NCBI GenBank assembly: GCA_000432775.1
Contig: HF990370.1
Location: 11,873 to 37,060, forward strand
Length of the DNA stretch: 25,188 nucleotides
Source of the DNA: Alistipes sp. CAG:831
GTDB taxonomy: Bacteria > Bacteroidota > Bacteroidia > Bacteroidales > UBA932
Direction of reading: 5' to 3'
Shown here: positions 15,616 to 22,594 of the stretch, one piece after another
How the letters are laid out: every line of letters starts with the position of its first letter
How positions within the stretch are numbered: position 1 is the first letter of the stretch
The notes under the pieces: model-generated
What the model saw: the letters and a program-made list of their open reading frames with translations, nothing else
What the model was told of the DNA's origin: nothing
Databases searched by the model: none
Made by a program: the position numbers and the translations under genes

Positions 15616-18117
15616 ATGGAAAGGGATAATAAGGAAAATAGACCGGACAGGATCGAAGTGCGCGGGGCGAGGGTGCACAATCTGAAGAACATAGACGTGG
15701 ATGTGCCGCTCGGGAAGATCGTCGGCGTTGCGGGGGTGTCCGGCTCGGGCAAGAGCTCGCTGGCACTCGGGGTGCTGTATGCGGAGGGGTCGCGCCGCTA
15801 TCTGGAGTCGCTTTCGACCTATACCCGCAGGAGAATGACCCAGGCCGCCCGGGCCAGTGTGGACGAGGTGCTGTACGTCCCGGCGGCCTTGGCGATGCAT
15901 CAGCGTCCGGCCATACCGGGCATACGCAGTACCTTCGGGACAGGTACGGAACTGCTCAACATGCTGCGTCTGATCTATTCCCGCCTGGCCTCCCACCGCT
16001 GTCCCAACGGGCATTACGTCCAGCCTTCGCTGAATGTTGCCGCCGGGATGGAGCTGGTCTGCCCGGAGTGCGGGGCGCATTTCTATGCCCCGGGGGCGGA
16101 GGAATTGTCCTTCAACAGCAGCGGGGCCTGCCCGACCTGCGACGGTACCGGGACTGTCCGTACCGTGGATGAATCCACCCTCGTGCCGGACGAGACTCTG
16201 AGCATCGACCAGGGGGCCGTGGCTCCGTGGAATACCCTGATGTGGTCGCTGATGACCGATGTCTGCCGGGCGATGGGAGTGCGTACCGATGTGCCTTTCA
16301 ATCAGTTGACTCCGAAAGAAAGGGAAATCGTCTTCCATGGACCGGCCGAGAAGAAGCATATATTCTACCATTCGAAGAATACCAATCAGGCCGGAGAGCT
16401 GGATTTCACCTATTTCAATGCCGTCTACACCGTGCAGAACGCATTGTCCAAGGTCAAGGACGAGAAAGGGATGAAGCGGGTGGAGAAGTTCCTGAAGACC
16501 GGACCGTGCCCGGACTGCGGAGGCTCGCGTTTCTCCGAGGCTGCCCGTGCTCCGAAGGTCCGGGGCATTTCCATAGACGAGGCCAGCCGTATGAGCCTGC
16601 GGGAGCTGGTGGAATGGGTGCGGGGAGTGCCGGCCTCCCTTCCGGAGGAGATGCGTCCGATGGCGGAGCGGATCTGCGAGTCCTTCCTCGACGCTTCGGT
16701 GCGTCTGCTGGATCTGGGTGTGGGCTATCTGAGCCTCGACCGCGCGGCCTCCACCCTGTCTACGGGGGAACGGCAGCGGATGCAGCTGGCCCGGGCGGTG
16801 CGCAACCGTACCACCGGGGTGCTCTACGTTCTGGACGAGCCTTCCATCGGCCTGCATCCGGCCAACATCGTGGGACTGGCCGGGGTGATGCGGGACCTGA
16901 TAGCGGACGGCAATTCCATTGTGCTGGTAGACCACGACATACAGATACTTTCCGAGTCGGACTGGCTGATAGAAATGGGGCCCGGGGCCGGTTCTTCGGG
17001 CGGACGGGTGATAGCCGAGGGAACGCTGGAGGATGTGGTGCGGAATAGTGCTTCGAAGATAGGCCCGTTCCTGAGCGGAGCTGCTGTGGTAAATGTCAGG
17101 AATCGTACACTCGGGACAGAACTGTTTGCCAATGGCCGCATTCACCTGTCCACCGGTCCAGTGCATACCGTAAAGCCGCTGGAGGTGGATATCCCAAAGG
17201 GCCGGCTGACCGTGGTGACGGGAGTCTCCGGCTCGGGCAAGACGACGCTTGTGCTGGAGAGTCTGGTGCCGGGCCTGCAGGCTATGGTCTCCGGTGGAAA
17301 GATGCCGGACCACGTGCGGGATATCCGCGCCGAAGGCATCCGTCACGCCAAACTGATAGACGCTTCGCCTATCGGAATCAATATCCGTTCGACAGTAGCC
17401 ACATACGCCGATGTCCACGATGAGCTGCGGAAGGTCTATGCCCGGACTCCGGATGCAAAGGCCGGGGGCTGGAAGAACGGGGATTTTTCCTACAATACGG
17501 GACGGCTGCGGTGTCCGACCTGCGACGGTACGGGCGTGATAAGCCTCGATGTGCAGTTTCTGCCCGATGTGGACATACCCTGTCCGGACTGCAGGGGCTC
17601 GCGGTATTCCAGGGCGGCGTACAGGATCCGCCGGGAGAACAGCGAGGGAACGTACCATTCTCTGCCGGAGTTGATGGCCATGGATGTGGACGATGCGATG
17701 GTGGCCTGCGGAGACCTGCGGACCGTGCGCCAGAGGCTGCAGGTGCTCCACGACCTCGGACTCGGCTATCTTACTCTCGGCGAGCAGACTCCCGGACTTT
17801 CCGGCGGTGAGGCCCAGCGTCTCAAGCTGGCCAGTGAGATGGGCCGCGGCCAGGACGATTCGGTATTCGTGTTCGACGAGCCGACCATCGGCCTGCATCC
17901 GGCCGATGTACGGACCCTCCTGCAGGTATTCCAGCGGCTGATAGACCGTGGCGCGACCGTCATCGTCATCGAGCACGACCTGGATGTCATCCGCTCGGCC
18001 GACTACATCATCGACATGGGTCCCGGCGGAGGCGAGGACGGCGGCCTCATCGTAGCCACCGGCACTCCCGAAGACATCCGCCGCTGCCCTGAAAGCGTCA
18101 CCGGCCGCTTCATCTGA
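15616..18117 (+). CDS. UvrA-like ABC ATPase lacking the UvrB-binding domain (class II type)
   Basis: An 833-residue protein with two ABC modules. Walker A sites are GVSGSGKS at 40-47 and GVSGSGKT near 536; ABC signatures are STGERQRMQL near 383 and LSGGEAQRLKL near 729; both Walker B regions read DEPxIGLHP. Zinc-binding pairs include CPEC, CPTC, CPDC and the later CPTC/CPDC. Between RCPNGHYVQ and LSFNSSGACPTC only about 30 residues remain where canonical UvrA has over 100, so the UvrB-binding domain is missing. Proteins of this type (UvrA2, DrrC-like) bind DNA and are linked to tolerance of DNA-binding drugs rather than standard excision repair. It is divergent from the DUF1016/GH92 pair across 46 bp, and a RhuM-Fic gene follows after 34 nt. 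The family is certain; the drug link is inferred. Confidence 0.9.
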   Translation: MERDNKENRPDRIEVRGARVHNLKNIDVDVPLGKIVGVAGVSGSGKSSLALGVLYAEGSRRYLESLSTYTRRRMTQAARASVDEVLYVPAALAMHQRPAIPGIRSTFGTGTELLNMLRLIYSRLASHRCPNGHYVQPSLNVAAGMELVCPECGAHFYAPGAEELSFNSSGACPTCDGTGTVRTVDESTLVPDETLSIDQGAVAPWNTLMWSLMTDVCRAMGVRTDVPFNQLTPKEREIVFHGPAEKKHIFYHSKNTNQAGELDFTYFNAVYTVQNALSKVKDEKGMKRVEKFLKTGPCPDCGGSRFSEAARAPKVRGISIDEASRMSLRELVEWVRGVPASLPEEMRPMAERICESFLDASVRLLDLGVGYLSLDRAASTLSTGERQRMQLARAVRNRTTGVLYVLDEPSIGLHPANIVGLAGVMRDLIADGNSIVLVDHDIQILSESDWLIEMGPGAGSSGGRVIAEGTLEDVVRNSASKIGPFLSGAAVVNVRNRTLGTELFANGRIHLSTGPVHTVKPLEVDIPKGRLTVVTGVSGSGKTTLVLESLVPGLQAMVSGGKMPDHVRDIRAEGIRHAKLIDASPIGINIRSTVATYADVHDELRKVYARTPDAKAGGWKNGDFSYNTGRLRCPTCDGTGVISLDVQFLPDVDIPCPDCRGSRYSRAAYRIRRENSEGTYHSLPELMAMDVDDAMVACGDLRTVRQRLQVLHDLGLGYLTLGEQTPGLSGGEAQRLKLASEMGRGQDDSVFVFDEPTIGLHPADVRTLLQVFQRLIDRGATVIVIEHDLDVIRSADYIIDMGPGGGEDGGLIVATGTPEDIRRCPESVTGRFI

Positions 18118-18151
18118 AAGGAATTTGTAGAATCTGTTTAGGGATTTGGAT

Positions 18152-19141
18152 ATGGAATTGAGTGATAAGATTGTAATTTACCGTACCTCTGACGGGCAGA
18201 CCTCTGTAAGTGTCAGAATGGATGGAGATACTGTGTGGCTTTCGCAAGCGCAGATGGCGGAACTGTTTCAGAAGGATAGGACTGTTATCGGGCGTCATAT
18301 CAGTAATATATACAAGGAGCATGAGTTGGAGCGGGAAACCACATGTGCAAATTTTGCACATATGGGTAAGGAGGCTGACCAGACCTACCAGACAACTCTT
18401 TACAATTTAGATGTTGTTATTTCCGTCGGCTATCGTGTAAAAAGCCAACGGGGTACGCAATTTCGAATTTGGGCCAATAAGGTACTGAAAGATTATCTGG
18501 TTAAGGGCTATGCAGTAAATAAGGCCTTGACCGAACAGCGATATTCAGAATTGAAGCAATTGGTGGCCGTCCTGGGACGGACAATCAAATCACAGGAGGC
18601 ATTGACTTCCAAAGATGCACTGGACTTGATAGAAGTCGTTTCCAACTACACTTATGCATTGGATATTCTGGACAGGTACGATTATCAGCAGTTGTCAATA
18701 GAACAAACCACCAGTGAAGAAAAGTTCCACGCCACCTACGAAGGAGCTATGAATGTTATCCGCGAACTGAAGGCAAAGTTCGGTGGAAGTAAGTGGTTTG
18801 CAAATGAAAAAGACGATTCGTTCAAAAGCTCCATAGGCCAGATTTACCAGACTTTTGACGGACATGATTTATATCCCTCAGTGGAGGAGAAAGCGGCAAT
18901 GTTGCTCTACCTGGTCACTAAGAACCATTCGTTCACAGATGGTAACAAGCGCATTGCCGCAACTCTTTTTCTGTGGTTTATGGCGGAAAACGGCATCCTC
19001 TACAATCCGGACGGCACGAAGCGCATAGCTGACAACACTCTTGTCGCTCTTACGCTGATGATCGCTGAAAGCCGGGCAGAAGAGAAGGATACGATGGTAA
19101 AGGTGCTTGTAAACCTGATAAATAGGAGCAATTATAAATAA
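18152..19141 (+). CDS. RhuM-Fic (DOC-like) protein
   Basis: A 329-residue cytoplasmic protein. Residues 1 to about 140 are the RhuM region (VRMDGDTVWLSQAQMAELF, IGRHISNIYKE, TLYNLDVVISVGYRVKSQRG, QFRIWANKVLKDYLVKGY). The C-terminal part is a Fic/DOC domain with HSFTDGNKR from His259; Lys in place of the usual Gly before Arg is the Doc-like form, which in known Doc proteins gives kinase rather than AMP-transfer activity. Fusions of RhuM and Fic are frequent accessory genes in gut bacteria; the RhuM role is not settled. I use ATG 18152; a TTG two codons upstream is also open. The gene is AT-rich beside uvrA and the glycosyltransferase, and its stop lies 3 nt before the next ATG. It contains the palindrome ATGTGCAAA-T-TTTGCACAT at 18343-18361. 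Confidence 0.85.
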   Translation: MELSDKIVIYRTSDGQTSVSVRMDGDTVWLSQAQMAELFQKDRTVIGRHISNIYKEHELERETTCANFAHMGKEADQTYQTTLYNLDVVISVGYRVKSQRGTQFRIWANKVLKDYLVKGYAVNKALTEQRYSELKQLVAVLGRTIKSQEALTSKDALDLIEVVSNYTYALDILDRYDYQQLSIEQTTSEEKFHATYEGAMNVIRELKAKFGGSKWFANEKDDSFKSSIGQIYQTFDGHDLYPSVEEKAAMLLYLVTKNHSFTDGNKRIAATLFLWFMAENGILYNPDGTKRIADNTLVALTLMIAESRAEEKDTMVKVLVNLINRSNYK

Positions 19142-19144
19142 TCT

Positions 19145-20689
19145 ATGGAAATAATTGATAGAAACAATGGATACGCGCTGCTGCGGATAGGTCCGGAGCG
19201 CGGAATGTATGGAAACGAGGCTGCCGGACGGAGGCTGCTGGAGGAGGCGGTCAGGACCGGGGCGGCGATGGTGTACAGCGGCTACTGGCTCGTGGCGGCT
19301 GACGGAGGGCGGAAGGATGTCCCCGTCAATGACTGCCAGCTCGGAAGTGTCCGGGAGGATTTCGACTTCGGGGCTCTGGTGGCGGTCGATGAGGGTCTGA
19401 TGCAGCAATGGGAGACGGAAGTGAAATGCTCTCCGGTGCGGTCTGCTGGCGGTTCAGTGCATGATATGCCGTCTCGGTCTGAGTGTCAGTCTCCTATTGG
19501 GAATGCTGCTGATGCCAAAGACTTAGGAAATCCGGCAGAGCCGTCCGCGCTGTCTTTGCGATACGGTCAGTGGTACTCGCTGCGGCTTTTCCTCTCACGG
19601 CATGGCGAGCTGCTGCATCTGCCTGAGCTGCTGTACGGTGTGGACGAGGTCGATGCCAGGGCTTCGGGACAGAAACAGTTCGACTATGTAGATCCCCGCA
19701 ACCGGGAGGCCCAGATAGAAATGGAGGCGATTTTTACGGATCATCTCAGAAAAATAGGGGCGTGGCTGCCGCCGAGGACCCGGACGGTTGCGGATGATGG
19801 GGCTGCAGTGACGGAGAAAGCTGCCGCTTCCGGTACTGGCTGCCCGGACAGCGTTCCGGGGTCAGGTGATGATCCCTGCACTACCGTGGATGGCCTGGGC
19901 ACTGTATCTGCCGGTATGCACAATGCTCGAGAAATGCCGGTCCCTGAGGTGTCGGTGATTATTCCGGTGCTCAACCGTGCCGCCACTATCGGGGATGCGC
20001 TCCGCTCGGCCCTCTCGCAACGGACGGATTTCCCTTTCAATGTGCTCGTGGTAGACAACCGCTCCTCTGACGGCACTTCCGAGCGGATAGAGGCCGTGGC
20101 CTCGGAGGACAGCCGTGTGGTTCACATCATTCCTGGGCCTGACAGCGGTCTCGGCATAGGTGGCTGCTGGAATCTGGGCATCAATCACCCGCTCTGCGGA
20201 TGCTATGCGGTGCAGCTGGACAGCGACGACATGTACAGCGGACCGGATACCCTGCAGCGGATTGTGGACGTGTTCCGCCGGGAGCGGTGCGCCATGGTTA
20301 TCGGCAGCTATGCGATGACCGATTTCGACCTGCGCCCGATTCCACCCGGAATCATTGACCACCGCGAGTGGACTGATACCAACGGCCACAACAATGCCCT
20401 GCGAATCAATGGTCTGGGGGCACCTCGGGCCTTCCACGTGCAGACCCTGCGTTCGGTCGGAGGCTTCGAGAACGTTTCCTACGGCGAGGACTACGGCGTG
20501 GCCCTCCGTCTGACCCGCGAGTACCGCATCTGCCGCATCTACGAGCCTCTGTACAACTGCCGCCGCTGGTCCGGCAACTCCGACGCCGCCCTCGACATCA
20601 CCCGGCTCAACGCCCACAACGCCTACAAGGACTCCCTCCGTACCCGTGAGATTCTCGCCCGCCGGCAACTTTGCCGACTTGGTGAATGA
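19145..20689 (+). CDS. Family 2 glycosyltransferase with N-terminal extension and two inserts
   Basis: A 514-residue protein. The C-terminal half is a GT2 (GT-A) domain: PEVSVIIPVLNRAATIGDAL from about 267, VLVVDNRSSDGT, the metal-binding QLDSDDMY with Asp359-Ser-Asp361, and YGEDYGVALR. The N-terminal half (MYGNEAAGRRLLEEA, VYSGYW, FDYVDPRNREAQIEME) resembles a second, degenerate GT-A-like part found in a conserved Bacteroidales family. Two polar inserts, near residues 91-137 and 212-265, make it longer than the relatives I know. No signal peptide or membrane segment is seen, so it should act in the cytoplasm on a nucleotide sugar; the product is unknown. In Bacteroides I recall this family next to DUF4922, SpoIID and AmpG-like genes; here it is about 11 kb away, behind uvrA and rhuM-fic. 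Confidence 0.82.
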   Translation: MEIIDRNNGYALLRIGPERGMYGNEAAGRRLLEEAVRTGAAMVYSGYWLVAADGGRKDVPVNDCQLGSVREDFDFGALVAVDEGLMQQWETEVKCSPVRSAGGSVHDMPSRSECQSPIGNAADAKDLGNPAEPSALSLRYGQWYSLRLFLSRHGELLHLPELLYGVDEVDARASGQKQFDYVDPRNREAQIEMEAIFTDHLRKIGAWLPPRTRTVADDGAAVTEKAAASGTGCPDSVPGSGDDPCTTVDGLGTVSAGMHNAREMPVPEVSVIIPVLNRAATIGDALRSALSQRTDFPFNVLVVDNRSSDGTSERIEAVASEDSRVVHIIPGPDSGLGIGGCWNLGINHPLCGCYAVQLDSDDMYSGPDTLQRIVDVFRRERCAMVIGSYAMTDFDLRPIPPGIIDHREWTDTNGHNNALRINGLGAPRAFHVQTLRSVGGFENVSYGEDYGVALRLTREYRICRIYEPLYNCRRWSGNSDAALDITRLNAHNAYKDSLRTREILARRQLCRLGE

Positions 20690-20711
20690 AAGTCCTTCCC
20701 GCCAAATGACC

Positions 20712-20730
20712 CTGAGGCCTCAGAGTTTTT
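20712..20730 (+). terminator. Weak hairpin and T-run after the glycosyltransferase gene
   Basis: CTGAGGCCTCAG (20712-20723) is a perfect palindrome followed by AG and five T. With a 4-nt loop only four base pairs are left, so this is a marginal terminator. It runs into the first unit of repeat array B. Confidence 0.3.
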
Positions 20731-20906
20731 GAGAATTGCAGGGTAATTTGTAAACCTTTGATTACCAGGAGTGTGTAAAACGCTGTGCAATTTTCGACCG
20801 TTTCTGAGGGAGTGAGAATTGCAGGCTGTTTCGTAAAGGGCTGATTTATAGTTGCTTGAAAAACACCATGCAATTCTCAATTTCCTTCAGAACTTAGCGG
20901 AATATG
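20730..20906. repeat. Array of 83-bp repeats with 11-bp inverted arms (locus B)
   Basis: Right arms TGAGAATTGCA lie at 20730-20740 and 20813-20823, and left arms at 20786-20796 and 20869-20879; both pairs are 83 bp apart. Only one hairpin is complete (20786-20823, 16-base loop, two arm mismatches). The 45-bp spacers match those of locus A in length and in pattern (ATTTGTAA, GATTTATAG, GCTTG). The last right arm is lost. The array fills the gap between the convergent glycosyltransferase and SIMPL genes. An 88-codon minus-strand frame (20607-20873) crosses it but looks like a by-product. Confidence 0.82.
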
Positions 20907-20937
20907 TAAAAAGCACGCATTTTACATGTCATAAATC

Positions 20938-21699
20938 TTAGAACCCTCTGAGTGCAAACCGGCAGGTGACCGAGTAGGTGTACTTGATGGTGCGGAAGGC
21001 GTCGGAGGCCGAGGCGGCAGGGGCTGCAAGGGCGGCTTCAGAGCCGAAAGCGGCTCCGTCCATACGCATCTTGCTGTTCTGTATGACGGTGTAGTGGTCG
21101 GTACCGCCGCCGTGCTCTACGATGCTCAGTACCTGGCCCAGTTTTTCACCGAGGGCCCCGGCCATGTATTCGGCCTTATGCCTGGCTGCCAGTACGGCGT
21201 CCTTCTTTCCCTGCTCGTGGTATTTGAGGATGTCCTTGTGGCTCATGTCGCCGATACGCATGGAACTTACTCCCTTGGTGTCGATGACGGAGATAATGCT
21301 GTCTATCATGGTGAAGTCGTGCAGGGTGATGTCCAGGTTCTTGCCGATGAGGAAGTCCATTCCGCGCTCCCTCCAGTAGTCGCCTACCTCCTGGGTCCGG
21401 ATATCGTTGTCACTGATACCGATGGAGTGCAGGGCATCCCGCATCTGCGACTCGATGGTCTCGATGCGGACTTTGGTCCTGTAGTCTTCCGGCTTGGATA
21501 CCCCGTCGAACTCTTCCTCGAAATATTCCTTGATGCCTATGACGAAATGAATCTCGTCCGGGACTATCTCCACCTCTGAGGTGCCTGTGACCTCGATGTA
21601 ACGGAATTTCTCAGTATAAGGTGCGTCCTGGGCCATGAGCGTGACTGAGGACATGATGACGGCCGCTGCAGCTGCCGTGAAAAAAGAAAAAGCTTTCAT
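20938..21699 (-). CDS. SIMPL domain (DUF541) protein, exported
   Basis: A 253-residue protein with a signal peptide (about 1-24, ending LMAQ before DAPY). The mature part is a SIMPL domain: RYIEVTGTSEVEIVPDEIHFVIGI at the start, ALHSIGISDNDIRTQEVG, the helix DAVLAARHKAEYMAGALGEKLGQVLSIVE, and the closing IKYTYSVTCRFAL strand. Family members form oligomers in the periplasm or envelope and are loosely tied to stress tolerance; no enzyme activity is known. The gene is last in the minus-strand run that starts with OPT, 66 nt after the AlaX-like stop. A 12-bp inverted repeat covers its start codon, which could limit translation. Confidence 0.85.
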   Translation of the reverse strand: MKAFSFFTAAAAAVIMSSVTLMAQDAPYTEKFRYIEVTGTSEVEIVPDEIHFVIGIKEYFEEEFDGVSKPEDYRTKVRIETIESQMRDALHSIGISDNDIRTQEVGDYWRERGMDFLIGKNLDITLHDFTMIDSIISVIDTKGVSSMRIGDMSHKDILKYHEQGKKDAVLAARHKAEYMAGALGEKLGQVLSIVEHGGGTDHYTVIQNSKMRMDGAAFGSEAALAAPAASASDAFRTIKYTYSVTCRFALRGF

Positions 21700-21735
21700 A
21701 TCTCAGATTTGTTAGTGTTCCTGGATATGAAAGCT
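21691..21735 (-). promoter_or_regulatory. 12-bp inverted repeat covering the SIMPL start codon
   Basis: AGCTTTCATATC (21691-21702) pairs perfectly with GATATGAAAGCT (21724-21735) across a 21-base loop. The start codon (21697-21699) lies in one arm, so in the mRNA the leader can fold back and hide the AUG. Confidence 0.6.
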
Positions 21736-21765
21736 GTCAATTACCGTGCCATTCGTGACACTGGA

Positions 21766-22245
21766 TTACGGATGCAGTCCTTTCGGTTCCTCAAGCTTGA
21801 ACCGTACCCGCCAGCGTCCGTCGGCGTAGTCGTGGGAGATGATTCTGAACCGGCCTATCTCAGAAGTGTTTGCCACGTGTGCCCCTATGCATGCGCAGGC
21901 GTCGTAGTCACCTATGCGCACAATGCGGAGAGTGTCCGAGACGTTTTCAGGCAGTTTGCTCAGATCCACTATCGCGCCTGCCTCGGCCAGGGGAACGAAC
22001 TCCACCCTTACCGGCAGACCGGCTGCAATGACCTCGTTGACCTTGTCCTCGATGGCCTGCACCTGTTCCGGAGTCGGGCATTCGGAGAGCAGGTAGTCGC
22101 ACTTGCTCTTCTTGCGCTCTATATGGGCGTTGCGCGAACGGGGACAGCCGAACATCCTCACCATCGTCTGGTTCAGGATGTGTTCGGCCGTGTGCATCGG
22201 AGGGTATTCCTCCTTGTTGTGTGCGTTGAGCTGGATGTCTTCCAT
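21766..22245 (-). CDS. AlaX-like alanyl-tRNA editing domain protein
   Basis: A 159-residue stand-alone relative of the editing domain of alanyl- and threonyl-tRNA synthetases. It has the zinc-binding pairs HTAEH (His18, His22) and CIGAH (Cys119, His123), plus ANTSEIGRFRI after the second pair. AlaX proteins hydrolyse mischarged Ser- or Gly-tRNA(Ala) in the cytoplasm. It is a short type without a synthetase or C-Ala part. Its start is 12 nt after the YbjQ stop, so it belongs to the same operon; why it is with peptide-use genes is not clear. Confidence 0.82.
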   Translation of the reverse strand: MEDIQLNAHNKEEYPPMHTAEHILNQTMVRMFGCPRSRNAHIERKKSKCDYLLSECPTPEQVQAIEDKVNEVIAAGLPVRVEFVPLAEAGAIVDLSKLPENVSDTLRIVRIGDYDACACIGAHVANTSEIGRFRIISHDYADGRWRVRFKLEEPKGLHP

Positions 22246-22257
22246 TGTTCCGACGTT

Positions 22258-22572
22258 TTACAAGGCTGTTACCGCCGTGCCGCTGACGGCCACCATGAGC
22301 ATGGAGCCGCCCACGGTCTCATAGTCGATGTCCACTCCGATAATGGCGTTGGCCCTCATGCCCATGGCCTTGTCCACCATCTCCTGTATGGCTTCGTTCT
22401 TGGCTTTCTCGATGACTTCCTCGTATGCCCCCGAGCGTCCTCCGACTATGTCGCGTATGCCGGCGAAGAGGTCGCGGAATACATTGGCACCCATGATGCA
22501 GGTACCGGTTACTATTCCGTGGTAGGCTGTTATCTGCTTGTCCTGCAGTGTGCTTGTTGTTGATACTATCAT
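22258..22572 (-). CDS. YbjQ family (DUF74) protein
   Basis: A 104-residue protein matching the YbjQ/DUF74 family over its whole length: a short strand MIVSTT, GIVTGTCIMGANVFRDLFAGIRDIVGGRSGAYE, a helix EEVIEKAKNEAIQEM, then ANAIIGVDIDYETVG and MLMVAVSGTAV. Members form a pentameric heavy-metal-binding-like fold of unknown function. The start is 22 nt after the pepT stop, inside the same minus-strand run. Confidence 0.88.
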   Translation of the reverse strand: MIVSTTSTLQDKQITAYHGIVTGTCIMGANVFRDLFAGIRDIVGGRSGAYEEVIEKAKNEAIQEMVDKAMGMRANAIIGVDIDYETVGGSMLMVAVSGTAVTAL

Positions 22573-22594
22573 GATGTTGAGTAGTTCGGGCAGT

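Noticed and set aside
15570..15752. Longer N-terminus for the DUF1016 protein
   Set aside because: It would overlap the uvrA coding region. The ATG at 15569 lies in the 36-bp repeat and has a -7 box before it.
15520..17976. 818-codon open frame on the minus strand
   Set aside because: It is antisense to uvrA, whose domains are certain. Its protein is rich in His, Arg, Gly and Pro with no fold pattern, as expected from the reverse of GC-rich codons.
18146..18151. TTG start for the RhuM-Fic gene
   Set aside because: The ATG two codons on gives the normal RhuM start, and no ribosome site favours the TTG.
20607..20873. Small minus-strand gene of 88 codons
   Set aside because: It overlaps the repeat array and the end of the glycosyltransferase gene; it looks like a by-product of the repeat.
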